From: Microbacterium sp. EST19A
GTDB taxonomy: Bacteria; Actinomycetota; Actinomycetes; Actinomycetales; Microbacteriaceae
DNA length: 64,000 nt
Assembly (NCBI RefSeq): GCF_019969685.1
Contig: NZ_JAHXYZ010000003.1
Coordinates: forward strand, 124,001-188,000
Reading direction: 5' to 3'
Part shown: piece by piece, positions 47,349 to 55,900 of the stretch
Numbering within the stretch: position 1 is the stretch's first letter
Layout of the letters: the number at the start of each line of letters is the position of its first letter
Position numbers and translations under genes: made by a program
Notes under the pieces: model-generated
The model's input: only the letters and a program-made list of their open reading frames with translations
What the model was told of the DNA's origin: nothing
Databases searched by the model: none

Positions 47349-47966
47349 TCAGAAGATCATGCCGATGACCTCGCCGAGGAGGTCGAGGCCGCGCAGCTGA
47401 ACGAGCAGGATGACGAACGCGTAGGCCAGGATCGTCGCGAGCGGCACCCAGACCATGAGGCGGTTGGCGCGCTCCTTGACCTTCTCGTTGCCGGTGAAGG
47501 TGCCGTTCCGGAAGAGATGGAGCGTCGTCGCGAAGAACGTGGGGATCGTGACCGACCAGGTCAGCATGCACCAGGGGCACAGCACGCCGAGGTTGGAAGC
47601 GTAGAGGCTCTGACCGATGAGCCAGCAGACGAAGATGAAGGCGAGAAGCACGCCGGCGCCGAACGTCGCCCAGAACCACCGGGGGAAACGGGCGCCCGCC
47701 AGCAGAGCGACCCCGACGAAGATCGGCGCCATCCAGCCGGCGATGCCGAGAATGGGGTTGGGGAAGCCGAACAGCTCGCCCTGCCACGAGTCGAGGTTCT
47801 TGCCGCATTGGATCATCACGCTGACGTTGCAGCTGAGATCTGCTCCGGGGTTGCCGGCCTGGATGATCTTGTCGAGCGTCAATTGGAAGGCGGCGAACCA
47901 GCCGATGACGCCGGCGATGATCAGCCAGACGGCGTAGACGACGGGGCGGGTGCGCTGCTCGCTCAT
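47349..47966 (-). CDS. vitamin K epoxide reductase family protein
   Basis: 205 residues, five predicted membrane segments. The redox centre CPWC is at 130-133 and the shuttle cysteines C46 and C54 lie in a loop facing outward (LSCNVSVMIQC). Bacterial VKOR re-oxidises DsbA-like proteins using menaquinone and so supports disulfide formation in exported proteins. No thioredoxin-like domain is fused and no dsbA gene is adjacent. Predicted leaderless start. Confidence 0.93.
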   Translation of the reverse strand: MSEQRTRPVVYAVWLIIAGVIGWFAAFQLTLDKIIQAGNPGADLSCNVSVMIQCGKNLDSWQGELFGFPNPILGIAGWMAPIFVGVALLAGARFPRWFWATFGAGVLLAFIFVCWLIGQSLYASNLGVLCPWCMLTWSVTIPTFFATTLHLFRNGTFTGNEKVKERANRLMVWVPLATILAYAFVILLVQLRGLDLLGEVIGMIF

Positions 47967-47978
47967 ATGTGGAGTATC
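47967..47978 (-). promoter_or_regulatory. VKOR gene promoter, predicted leaderless start
   Basis: On the minus strand GATACT (47978-47973), six bases (CCACAT), ATG at 47966. No ribosome-binding site in between. Confidence 0.55.
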
Positions 47979-48064
47979 TCAGTGACTGCTATGGATGTGG
48001 CGAGAACAGGCCGGTGAAAACGCGGGCTCGACGGCGTGATGCCGTATTCGGGGCGACTTGGTGC

Positions 48065-48070
48065 GATAAT
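48065..48070 (+). promoter_or_regulatory. rne -10 box
   Basis: GATAAT preceded by TTGGTGC. It implies an untranslated leader of about 170 bases before the rne ATG; the stretch 48077-48247 holds no gene, only GC-rich potential stems. Confidence 0.5.
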
Positions 48071-48247
48071 GGCCTGTGATGCGATGAACGGCGCCGCCGC
48101 GACACGTATCGACGCAGACTTCGGGGCCCCATGCCCCACGCGATCAGAGCCATGAGCCGGTCGCACGCCGATTGAGTTCGCGGCACCCGCGGGTGTCGCA
48201 CGAGATTTCGCGGAGCACCAGTGCACCGCGCAGGGAGTAAGCCAGAG

Positions 48248-50914
48248 ATGGCCGATGAGAACAATGACAACAACGCCCCTACCCTCGACATCCCGGCTGA
48301 CGCCGCGGAGCCGCTGACGGAGTCCGACGCTCCCGACGCCGATGCGACGCCGGAGGAAGCTGCCGATGAGGTCGCGTCCGACGACGCGCCGGTCGAGGAA
48401 TCCACGCCGTCCGACGACGTGGTGATCGAGTCCGACGAGGCCGTCGTGGCTGTCGCCGAGGCGGAGATCGCTGCGGAGGCGACGGATGGCGCAGCAGCCG
48501 GCACCGACGTCGTCGAGGAGGCGATGGCAGCAGCCGAGACGCTGAACGCCGACGAGACGGTCGACGGAGATGCCGCGTCCCGCGCGGACAGCACGGATGC
48601 CGATACCGAGTCTGATGCCGATGCCGAGGTCGTGGCCGAGGCCATCGTCGCGGCCAGCGTCGAGATCGAGCCGGATGCGTCCTCCGCAGAAGACTCCGAG
48701 GCCGCTGTCGACGAGAAGCCCGCCGACGAGAAGCCCGCCGACGAGAAGCCCGCCGACGAGAAGCCCGCCGCCGACGCACCGGTCACCGCCGTGTCGCTGG
48801 GCCTGCTGCCCGAGGTGTTCGTCTCGCAGGTCTCCACGCAGCTGCACTTCTACGCTCCCGAGGTCGTTCCGCTTCCGGCGCGCCCCGAGCGCAACGAGCG
48901 CATCTTCGACCGCATCGCCGAGCGCGACCAGGACGAGCCGGCATCCGCACGCCGCGGTCGCCGCCGCCGTGGCGGCTCCGACGGAGACGACCAGCGTGAC
49001 CAGCGCGATCAGCGCGATGAGCCCCGTCAGCGTCAGCGCGTCGTGGAGTACATCACCGAGCCGAAGGCCATCAAGGGCTCCACGCGTCTCGAGGCGAAGA
49101 AGCAGCGTCGTCGTGACGGTCGCGACGCGGGTCGCCGCCGTCCGGTCGTGACCGAGGCGGAGTTCCTCGCGCGCCGCGAGTCGGTCGACCGCAAGATGGT
49201 CGTCCGCGCCAAGAACGGCCGCACGCAGATCGGCGTCCTCGAGGACGGCGTCCTCGTCGAGCACTACGTCGCCCGCAACCAGGACGCGTCGCTCATCGGC
49301 AACGTGTACCTCGGTCGAGTGCAGAACGTGCTGCCCAGCATGGAGGCGGCGTTCGTCGACATCGGACGCGGCCGCAACGCCGTGCTGTACTCCGGCGAGG
49401 TCGACTGGGACGGCGTCGAGACGGGCAACCAGCCCCGTCGCATCGAGCTCGCCCTCAAGCCGGGCGACCGCGTGCTCGTGCAGGTCACGAAGGACCCGAT
49501 CGGCCACAAGGGCGCGCGCCTGACCAGTCAGATCTCGCTCCCCGGCCGCTACCTCGTGTACGTGCCCGGCGGATCGATGAACGGCATCAGCCGCAAGCTG
49601 CCCGACAACGAGCGCGCCCGCCTCAAGCGCATCCTCAAGGAGGTGCTGCCGGAGTCGTCCGGCGTGATCGTCCGCACCGCGGCCGAAGGCGCCACCGAGG
49701 ACCAGCTGACGCGCGACGTGCAGCGCCTCACCGCCCAGTGGGAGCACATCCAGAAGCAGGTCGAGAACCAGCAGGCACCCGCGCTGCTGCACGCCGAGCC
49801 GGACCTGCTCGTCAAGATCGTCCGTGACGTCTTCAACGAGGACTTCACGAAGATGCTCATCCAGGGCGAGGAGTCGCAGGGCACGATCCGCGCGTACCTC
49901 GAGAGCGTCGCTCCCGACCTGCTCGAGCGCGTCGAGGCCTACGAGGACGAGACCGATCCGTTCGATGCGTTCCGCATCACCGAGCAGATCGAGAAGGCGC
50001 TGGACCGCAAGGTCTGGCTGCCCTCCGGCGGTTCGCTCGTGATCGACCGCACCGAGGCCATGACGGTCGTCGACGTCAACACCGGCAAGTTCGTCGGCTC
50101 GGGGGGAAACCTCGAGGAGACGGTCACCAAGAACAACCTCGAGGCCGCGGAGGAGATCGTCCGCCAGCTGCGTCTGCGCGACATCGGCGGCATCATCGTC
50201 GTCGACTTCATCGACATGGTGCTCGAGTCGAACCGCGACCTCGTGCTGCGCCGCCTCATCGAGTGCCTCAGCCGTGACAGGACGAAGCACCAGGTCGCCG
50301 AGGTCACCTCGCTCGGCCTCGTGCAGATGACCCGCAAGAAGCTCGGCCTCGGTCTGCTGGAGACCTTCAGCGAGAACTGCGAGGTGTGCGCCGGCCGCGG
50401 CGTCATCGTGCACCACGACCCGGTCGTCAAGCACCGCTCCAACGGCAATGACCGCAGCAACGGGAACGGCAACGGCAACGGGCAGAACCAGAGCAACCGC
50501 CGTCAGCGCGGCGGCAACGGGCAGAGCCAGAGCGCCCCGCCCGCGCCCAACGTCACGCACAGCATCCCCGAGGGCGCGAAGTCCGCTCTCGCGCAGATCG
50601 CCGCATCCACCCTCGCGCCGAGCCTCGAGCCGGTCGAGGTCGCCGCGGACGCGGGTTCTGCCGAGGCTGTGCAGACGGCTGCCCCGGAGCGCGCGAAGAA
50701 GCCTCGCAAGAAGCGCGGCTCCGACCGCAAGGGGCCGAAGTCGCCGGCCGAAGCGCTGCTCGACTCGGTGCTCGACGCTCTGCCGGAGCCGAAGGCACCC
50801 GGTCAGGGGCGCGGACGTCGTCGTGTGACCACCGCCGCGCTCACGGGCACCCCGGTGTCGGTGAACAACGACGCGTCAGCGGCGCCGGTCGCGACCGCGG
50901 ACCCGGAGTCCTGA
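48248..50914 (+). CDS. rne: ribonuclease E/G family endoribonuclease
   Basis: 888 residues with the catalytic RNase E/G core in the middle. Residues 1-190 are acidic, low-complexity and Ala/Asp/Glu/Val-rich. The S1 domain starts near 350 (GNVYLGRVQNVLPSMEAAFV). Catalytic aspartates lie in VVDVNTGKFVG (~607) and IVVDFIDM (~651), and the zinc-link is CEVCAG (~710). The tail after 725 is Asn/Gly-rich then Lys/Arg-rich (KKPRKKRGSDRKG). Such long disordered arms on both sides are typical of actinobacterial RNase E, which processes rRNA and mRNA. ATG follows AGGGAG. Confidence 0.95.
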   Translation: MADENNDNNAPTLDIPADAAEPLTESDAPDADATPEEAADEVASDDAPVEESTPSDDVVIESDEAVVAVAEAEIAAEATDGAAAGTDVVEEAMAAAETLNADETVDGDAASRADSTDADTESDADAEVVAEAIVAASVEIEPDASSAEDSEAAVDEKPADEKPADEKPADEKPAADAPVTAVSLGLLPEVFVSQVSTQLHFYAPEVVPLPARPERNERIFDRIAERDQDEPASARRGRRRRGGSDGDDQRDQRDQRDEPRQRQRVVEYITEPKAIKGSTRLEAKKQRRRDGRDAGRRRPVVTEAEFLARRESVDRKMVVRAKNGRTQIGVLEDGVLVEHYVARNQDASLIGNVYLGRVQNVLPSMEAAFVDIGRGRNAVLYSGEVDWDGVETGNQPRRIELALKPGDRVLVQVTKDPIGHKGARLTSQISLPGRYLVYVPGGSMNGISRKLPDNERARLKRILKEVLPESSGVIVRTAAEGATEDQLTRDVQRLTAQWEHIQKQVENQQAPALLHAEPDLLVKIVRDVFNEDFTKMLIQGEESQGTIRAYLESVAPDLLERVEAYEDETDPFDAFRITEQIEKALDRKVWLPSGGSLVIDRTEAMTVVDVNTGKFVGSGGNLEETVTKNNLEAAEEIVRQLRLRDIGGIIVVDFIDMVLESNRDLVLRRLIECLSRDRTKHQVAEVTSLGLVQMTRKKLGLGLLETFSENCEVCAGRGVIVHHDPVVKHRSNGNDRSNGNGNGNGQNQSNRRQRGGNGQSQSAPPAPNVTHSIPEGAKSALAQIAASTLAPSLEPVEVAADAGSAEAVQTAAPERAKKPRKKRGSDRKGPKSPAEALLDSVLDALPEPKAPGQGRGRRRVTTAALTGTPVSVNNDASAAPVATADPES
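48710..48769 (+). repeat. four 15-base tandem repeats inside rne
   Basis: GACGAGAAGCCCGCC repeated four times without a mismatch, encoding (DEKPA)4 in the acidic N-terminal arm. In-frame, so copy number can change without breaking the gene. Confidence 0.95.
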
Positions 50915-51145
50915 CGCGATCAGGCGACGCACCAGCTCTTTGCCCTCGACGTGCTGAGCGCCCCCGGCGATGAGCCGGGGGACGAGGTCGGCGGGCACGT
51001 CGTAGTGATCGAGATCGAAGGCGCGCGCGGGGACGTCGTGCGCCTTCGCGAAGGCATGCAGCTCATCGAGATCGGCATCGCTGACCAGGTGAGCCCAGAG
51101 GCGTCCGTGCGCGGGCCAGAGCGGATCGTCGATGAGTACGGTCAT
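50876..51145 (-). CDS. DUF4031 protein
   Basis: 89 residues. TVLIDDPLWPAHGRLWAHL at the start and HAFAKAHDVPARAFDLDHYD in the middle are the recognisable parts of the DUF4031 family, small proteins of unknown function. The 3' end overlaps the end of rne by 39 bases in antisense. ATG fits a leaderless promoter. Confidence 0.85.
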   Translation of the reverse strand: MTVLIDDPLWPAHGRLWAHLVSDADLDELHAFAKAHDVPARAFDLDHYDVPADLVPRLIAGGAQHVEGKELVRRLIASGLRVRGRDRRR

Positions 51146-51157
51146 CCCGTCAGCCTA
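51146..51157 (-). promoter_or_regulatory. DUF4031 gene promoter, predicted leaderless start
   Basis: On the minus strand TAGGCT (51157-51152), six bases (GACGGG), ATG at 51145. Confidence 0.55.
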
Positions 51158-51184
51158 TGGCGCGGACACGCCACTCGGCTCGCT

Positions 51185-51213
51185 TTGCGACACCGTCCCG
51201 CATCCGGTAAAGT
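51185..51213 (+). promoter_or_regulatory. rplU-rpmA promoter
   Basis: TTGCGA (51185-51190), 17-base spacer, TAAAGT (51208-51213). Transcription would give a leader of about 140 bases before rplU, with a small stem GGAGC/GCTCC at 51327-51343. Autogenous control of L21 operons by such leaders is known in other bacteria; here it is only possible. Confidence 0.65.
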
Positions 51214-51359
51214 AGTCCCTTGGTGCGTATGCCGTCCCGTCCTCGTCGGTCGGAGCGGAGAGCCTTGCTTTCGCACTCGTCGTCCTGCGGCGCATGCAAG
51301 CAACAGTCTTCCCGTGAGATTCTCGGAGCCCACGTGCTCCCCAACGAAACAGGTATGAA

Positions 51360-51668
51360 GTGGTTTACGCAGTAGTGCGCGCCGGTGGGCGGCAGGAGAA
51401 GGTCGAGGTCGGCACGATCGTTCAGCTCGACCGTGTCAAGGCTGCCCAGGGCGAGAAGATCGAGCTCGCCGCTGTGCTGCTCGTCGACGGCGCTACGGTG
51501 ACCACCGACGCTGACAAGCTGGCGAAGGTCAAGGTGACCGCCGAGGTCATCGGCAACCTGCGCGGCCCGAAGATCATCATCCAGAAGTACAAGAACAAGA
51601 CCGGTTACAAGAAGCGCCAGGGCCACCGCCAGGAGCTCACCCGCGTCAAGATCACCGGCATCAAGTAA
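51360..51668 (+). CDS. rplU: 50S ribosomal protein L21
   Basis: 102 residues, full length (VYAVVRAGGRQEKVEVG opening, NLRGPKIIIQKYKNKTGYKK near the end). Binds 23S rRNA with L20. GTG start; only a poor purine stretch (GGTATGAAG) precedes it, so initiation may depend on the structured leader. rpmA follows in 18 bases. Confidence 0.97.
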   Translation: MVYAVVRAGGRQEKVEVGTIVQLDRVKAAQGEKIELAAVLLVDGATVTTDADKLAKVKVTAEVIGNLRGPKIIIQKYKNKTGYKKRQGHRQELTRVKITGIK

Positions 51669-51686
51669 GCCCGAGGGGACTAGGAC

Positions 51687-51944
51687 ATGGCACATAAAAA
51701 GGGCGCAAGCTCAACCCGTAACGGTCGTGACTCCAACGCTCAGCGCCTCGGCGTGAAGCGCTTCGGCGGTCAGCAGGTCCTCGCCGGCGAGATCATCGTC
51801 CGCCAGCGCGGCACGCACTTCCACCCCGGCGTGAACGTCGGCCGTGGTGGCGACGACACGCTGTTCGCCCTGGCCGCCGGTGCGGTGCAGTTCGGCGCGA
51901 AGGGCGGCCGCAAGGTCGTCAACATCGTCGCCGCTGCTGAGTGA
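51687..51944 (+). CDS. rpmA: 50S ribosomal protein L27
   Basis: 85 residues, starting AHKKGASSTRNGRDSNAQRL. The N-terminal arm of L27 reaches the peptidyl-transferase centre. No N-terminal propeptide as found in Firmicutes. Co-transcribed with rplU; ends before a strong hairpin. Confidence 0.98.
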   Translation: MAHKKGASSTRNGRDSNAQRLGVKRFGGQQVLAGEIIVRQRGTHFHPGVNVGRGGDDTLFALAAGAVQFGAKGGRKVVNIVAAAE

Positions 51945-51966
51945 TCACAGCGCGAGAGTAATCATC

Positions 51967-51998
51967 CGGACGGGGCGGGCTTCGGCTCGCCCCGTCCG
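51967..51998 (+). terminator. terminator hairpin after rpmA
   Basis: CGGACGGGGCG (51967-51977) pairs with CGCCCCGTCCG (51988-51998). It may attenuate read-through into obgE. Confidence 0.75.
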
Positions 51999-52058
51999 TG
52001 TATCTGCCCGCCGAACGTTCGGCAGGGCTCGAAGAATCAAACTGGAGGAGACCCGGAC

Positions 52059-53558
52059 ATGGTCACGTTCGTCGACACCGTGACACTGCACCTGCGTGCA
52101 GGCAAGGGCGGCAACGGCTGTGTCTCGGTGCACCGCGAGAAGTTCAAGCCCCTCGGGGGCCCGGACGGCGGCAACGGCGGTGACGGTGGAGACATCGTGC
52201 TCGTCGCCGACTCGCAGACCGGCACCCTCCTGTCGTACCACCACTCGCCGCACCGCAGCTCCGGCAACGGCGGCCCCGGAATGGGCGACCACCGCTCGGG
52301 CTTCCTCGGCGAGACGCTGGAGCTCCCCGTCCCCGTGGGCACCGTCGTGAAGAACACGGCCGGCGACGTCCTGATCGACATGATCGAGCCGGGGGAGCGC
52401 TTCGTCGTCGCCGCTGGTGGTCAGGGCGGTCTCGGCAACGCCGCGCTCGCGACGACGAAGCGCAAGGCGCCCGGTTTCGCGCTGCTCGGCACGCCCGGCC
52501 ACGAGGGCGATGTCGTCCTCGAGCTGAAGACCGTCGCCGACATCGCGCTGGTGGGCTACCCATCCGCCGGCAAGTCGAGCCTGATCGGCGCGATCTCGTC
52601 CGCCCGGCCGAAGATCGCCGACTACCCGTTCACCACGCTTCACCCGAACCTCGGTGTCGTGCAGTCGGAGAACTTCCGCTACACGGTCGCCGACGTGCCC
52701 GGCCTCATCGAGGGCGCGAGCGAGGGACGAGGCCTCGGCCTGGAGTTCCTGCGCCACGTCGAGCGCTGCTCCGCGCTGCTGCACGTGCTCGACTGCGCCA
52801 CGCTCGAGCCGGGCCGCGACCCGATCTCGGACCTCGACGTCATCCTCGCCGAGCTCGCCGCCTACCAGGTGCCCGAGGGCCAGACGCCGCTGCTCGAGCG
52901 TCCGCAGATCGTCGCCCTGAACAAGATCGATGTGCCCGAGGCGCGCGACCTCGCTGAGATGGTCCGCCCCGACCTCGAGGCCCGCGGTTTCCGCGTCTTC
53001 GAGATCTCCACGGTCTCGCATGAAGGACTCCGCCCGCTCACCCTGGCCCTCGGCGAACTCGTCGAGAAGCACCGGGCGGAAGCGGTCGTCGCGGCTCCGA
53101 AGGAGCGGGTCGTCATCCGTCCGCGCGGGTCGAAGAAGGACTTCTCGATCCGTGTCGAGGGCGGCACCTACGGCAACATCTACCGCGTCCTCGGCGAGAA
53201 GCCGGTGCGCTGGGTTCAGCAGACCGACTTCCAGAACGAGGAGGCCGTCGGGTACCTGGCCGACCGTCTGGACAAGCTGGGTGTCGAGGACGAGCTGTTC
53301 CGCGTCGGCGCCGTGCAGGGATCGACCGTCGTGATCGGCGAGGGCGACAGCATCGTGTTCGACTGGGAGCCGACGATGCAGTCCGCCGCCGAACTGATGG
53401 CCGCGCCGCGAGGAACCGACCCGCGTCTCGCGCCGAACGACCGTCGCACGACGACGGAACGTCGCGCCACGTATTACGAGCGCATGGATGCCAAGGCCGC
53501 TGCTCGTGCGGAGGTGGAGGCTCAGCGCCTCGCGGCTTACCGCGAGGAAGGCGAGTGA
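52059..53558 (+). CDS. obgE: GTPase Obg/CgtA
   Basis: 499 residues. The N-terminal Obg fold with glycine-rich loops is clear (AGKGGNGCVSV, GGPDGGNGGDGG). The G domain starts near residue 160: G1 GYPSAGKSS, G3 DVPGLIEGAS, G4 NKID. The C-terminal OCT domain lies at about 345-420 (KDFSIRVEGGTYG). Involved in late 50S assembly and the stringent response. It lies behind L21-L27 as in most bacteria, and its stop overlaps proB (GTGA). Confidence 0.97.
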   Translation: MVTFVDTVTLHLRAGKGGNGCVSVHREKFKPLGGPDGGNGGDGGDIVLVADSQTGTLLSYHHSPHRSSGNGGPGMGDHRSGFLGETLELPVPVGTVVKNTAGDVLIDMIEPGERFVVAAGGQGGLGNAALATTKRKAPGFALLGTPGHEGDVVLELKTVADIALVGYPSAGKSSLIGAISSARPKIADYPFTTLHPNLGVVQSENFRYTVADVPGLIEGASEGRGLGLEFLRHVERCSALLHVLDCATLEPGRDPISDLDVILAELAAYQVPEGQTPLLERPQIVALNKIDVPEARDLAEMVRPDLEARGFRVFEISTVSHEGLRPLTLALGELVEKHRAEAVVAAPKERVVIRPRGSKKDFSIRVEGGTYGNIYRVLGEKPVRWVQQTDFQNEEAVGYLADRLDKLGVEDELFRVGAVQGSTVVIGEGDSIVFDWEPTMQSAAELMAAPRGTDPRLAPNDRRTTTERRATYYERMDAKAAARAEVEAQRLAAYREEGE

Positions 53559-54340
53559 CCGCTCGCACCCGTGCCGACCTCGCGACGGCGTCCCGCATCG
53601 TCGTGAAGGTGGGATCCTCGTCGGTCAGCGGCGAGTCCTCCTGGCGCATCCCGGTGCTGGTCGAGGCCCTCGCCGCGGCCCACGCGCGCGGTGCGGAGGT
53701 CGTCCTGGTGTCGTCGGGTGCGATCGCCACCGGCATCCCCTTCCTGCGGCTGGACGCCCGCCCCACCGACCTCGCCACCCAGCAGGCAGCGGCCGCGGTC
53801 GGCCAGAACATCCTCGTCTACCGGTACCAGGAGTCGCTCCGCCCGTTCGACATCGTCGCCGGGCAGGTGCTGCTCACCACCGGCGACCTGGAGAACCCCA
53901 CGTCGCGTTCCAACGCTCGTCGTGCCATGGAACGGCTGCTCGGCCTGCGCATCCTCCCCATCGTCAATGAGAACGACACGGTGGCGACGCAGGAGATCCG
54001 GTTCGGCGACAACGACCGTCTCGGCGCACTCGTCGCGCAGCTGATCGAGGCCGACGCGCTCATCCTGCTCAGCGACATCGAATCTCTGTACACGAAGCCG
54101 CCGTCCGATCCCGGAGCAGAGCCGATCGACACCGTCGCGCCCGACGCCGACCTCAGTGGACTCGAGTTCGGGGCGACGGTCGTGAACAGCGTAGGAACCG
54201 GGGGAGCGGCGACCAAGGTCTCGGCCGCGCGCCTGGCCGCGGCATCCGGCATCGGCGTCCTCGTGACGAGCGCCGATCTCGTCGACAAGGCCCTGTCGGG
54301 CGCCGACATCGGAACCTGGTTCGAACCCGCGATCTCCTAA
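53555..54340 (+). CDS. proB: glutamate 5-kinase without PUA domain
   Basis: 261 residues. First step of proline synthesis. The amino-acid kinase fold is complete (VVKVGSSSVS, LVSSGAIATG, PIVNENDTVA, FGDNDRLGALVAQ, GTGGAATKVSAA). The C-terminal PUA domain of the E. coli enzyme is missing, as in many Gram-positive proteins. GTG start overlaps the obgE stop. proA follows nine bases later but has its own promoter box inside the proB end. Confidence 0.95.
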   Translation: MTARTRADLATASRIVVKVGSSSVSGESSWRIPVLVEALAAAHARGAEVVLVSSGAIATGIPFLRLDARPTDLATQQAAAAVGQNILVYRYQESLRPFDIVAGQVLLTTGDLENPTSRSNARRAMERLLGLRILPIVNENDTVATQEIRFGDNDRLGALVAQLIEADALILLSDIESLYTKPPSDPGAEPIDTVAPDADLSGLEFGATVVNSVGTGGAATKVSAARLAAASGIGVLVTSADLVDKALSGADIGTWFEPAIS

Positions 54341-54352
54341 ACTGGGCGGATG
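54338..54352 (+). promoter_or_regulatory. internal proA promoter, predicted leaderless start
   Basis: TAAACT (54338-54343), six bases (GGGCGG), ATG at 54350. The box overlaps the proB stop codon. GGGCGG is a poor ribosome site, so a leaderless transcript is plausible beside read-through from proB. Confidence 0.55.
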
Positions 54353-55603
54353 ACCGACCAGACCCCGCAGGTGCGCCTGGAGCGCGCCAAAGAGGCGTCT
54401 CGCGCCACCGCCGCTCTGACCAGCGACGACAAGGAACGCGCTCTCGAGGCGATCGCCGTCGCCGTCGAGCAGAACGCAGCCCGCATCATCGAGGCGAACG
54501 CCCGCGACATCGCCCGCGGGCGTGACGGAGGGATCGGCGAGTCGCTGATCGACCGGCTGCGGCTCGATGAGAAGCGCGTGGCCGCGCTGGCATCCGCCGT
54601 GCGTCAGGTGGCGGCCCTGCCCGACCCGGTCGGCCGCGTCGTCGGCGGACACCGGATGCCGAACGGCGTGGCCCTGGAGCAGGTGCGGGTGCCGTTCGGT
54701 GTGGTCGGCGCCATCTACGAGGCGCGCCCCAACGTCACGGTCGACATCGCCGCCCTGGCGCTGCGGTCGGGCAATGCTGTCGTCCTGCGCGGCGGAAGCG
54801 CCGCACGGGACTCCAACACGGTTCTCGTCGAGATCATGCGGGACGCGCTGGAAGGCGCGGGGGTCACCGGCGAGGCCATCCAGACCGTCGACGACTTCGG
54901 CCGCGACGGCGCGAAGGCGCTCATGCACGGCCGCGGTTTCATCGACGTGCTCGTGCCGCGCGGAAGCGCCGGCCTGATCGAGACCGTCGTCACCGAGTCG
55001 ACCGTGCCGGTGATCGAGACCGGAGCCGGCAACGTCCACATCCTGCTCGACGAGACCGCACCCGATGACTGGGCGCGCGACATCGTCGTCAACGCGAAGG
55101 TGCAGCGTCCGAGCGTCTGCAACGCCGTCGAGACCGTGCTCGTGCACCGCCAGGCGGCGCCTCGGCTCATCCCGCTGGTGGCCAGCGCGCTGCAGAGCGA
55201 GGGCGTCGCGATCCACGGCGACGACATGGTCGCCGGCCTGGTCTCGAACGTCATCCCCGCCACCGAGGAGGACTGGAAGACCGAGTACCTGAGTCTCGAC
55301 ATCGCCATGAAGGTCGTCGATTCGCTCGACGAGGCTCTCGCGCACATCCGCACCTACAGCACCGGGCACACGGAGTCGATCATCACGACCGATTCGCGCA
55401 ATGCGGAGCGCTTCCTCGCCGAGGTCGATTCGGCCGTGGTCATGGTGAACGCCTCGACCCGCTTCACCGACGGAGGTGAGTTCGGTTTCGGCGCGGAGGT
55501 CGGCATCTCGACGCAGAAGCTGCACGCCCGCGGTCCGATGGGGCTCGCCGAGCTGACCAGCACGAAGTGGCTCGCGCGTGGATCGGGTCAGACCCGCGGC
55601 TGA
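54350..55603 (+). CDS. proA: glutamate-5-semialdehyde dehydrogenase (gamma-glutamyl phosphate reductase)
   Basis: 417 residues, ALDH superfamily. Reduces gamma-glutamyl phosphate with NADPH in proline synthesis. The catalytic Cys lies in QRPSVCNAVET near residue 258. PFGVVGAIYEARPNVT and GGEFGFGAEVGISTQ are ProA signatures. It follows proB directly; ProB and ProA share a labile intermediate. Confidence 0.97.
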   Translation: MTDQTPQVRLERAKEASRATAALTSDDKERALEAIAVAVEQNAARIIEANARDIARGRDGGIGESLIDRLRLDEKRVAALASAVRQVAALPDPVGRVVGGHRMPNGVALEQVRVPFGVVGAIYEARPNVTVDIAALALRSGNAVVLRGGSAARDSNTVLVEIMRDALEGAGVTGEAIQTVDDFGRDGAKALMHGRGFIDVLVPRGSAGLIETVVTESTVPVIETGAGNVHILLDETAPDDWARDIVVNAKVQRPSVCNAVETVLVHRQAAPRLIPLVASALQSEGVAIHGDDMVAGLVSNVIPATEEDWKTEYLSLDIAMKVVDSLDEALAHIRTYSTGHTESIITTDSRNAERFLAEVDSAVVMVNASTRFTDGGEFGFGAEVGISTQKLHARGPMGLAELTSTKWLARGSGQTRG

Positions 55604-55607
55604 GGGC

Positions 55608-55613
55608 TAGACT
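55608..55613 (+). promoter_or_regulatory. -10 box for the small membrane protein and nadD
   Basis: TAGACT five bases after the proA stop and 56 bases before the next ATG. Confidence 0.5.
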
Positions 55614-55668
55614 GGGGGACGCTGTCCCGCTCAGGAACCCGAAGAGCACGCCACGAAACGGAGTCACG

Positions 55669-55893
55669 ATGAACCTCGTCGCACAGATCGCGATGGCCGC
55701 CGCCGAAACGGAGCACCACGGCAACGTCCAGCTCGAGACGCTGATCTTCGGAGTCATCGCCATCATCGTCTTCGCGTTCCTCGCCCTGGTGACGCTGTCG
55801 TACAAGAACGTCGCCAACCGGCACTCGGCCAAGGCCGAGGCATGGGCGGCGAAGCACGGCAAGGACGGACACGAGGCAGGACACGGCCACTAG
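55669..55893 (+). CDS. small single-pass membrane protein with His-rich tail
   Basis: 74 residues, unrecognised. One membrane segment (about 22-44, LIFGVIAIIVFAFLALVTL). The C-terminal 30 residues are basic and then His-rich (AWAAKHGKDGHEAGHGH), and a further His pair sits near the N-terminus (ETEHHGN), so metal binding is possible. ATG with a nearby GGAG. It precedes nadD by eight bases, so the two share a transcript. Confidence 0.7.
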   Translation: MNLVAQIAMAAAETEHHGNVQLETLIFGVIAIIVFAFLALVTLSYKNVANRHSAKAEAWAAKHGKDGHEAGHGH

Positions 55894-55900
55894 GCCCTTC

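Noticed and set aside
47963..50560. 865-codon minus-strand frame opposite rne
   Set aside because: Low-complexity Leu/Val/Asp translation produced by the complement of Asp/Glu/Arg-rich rne. No ribosome site and no family.
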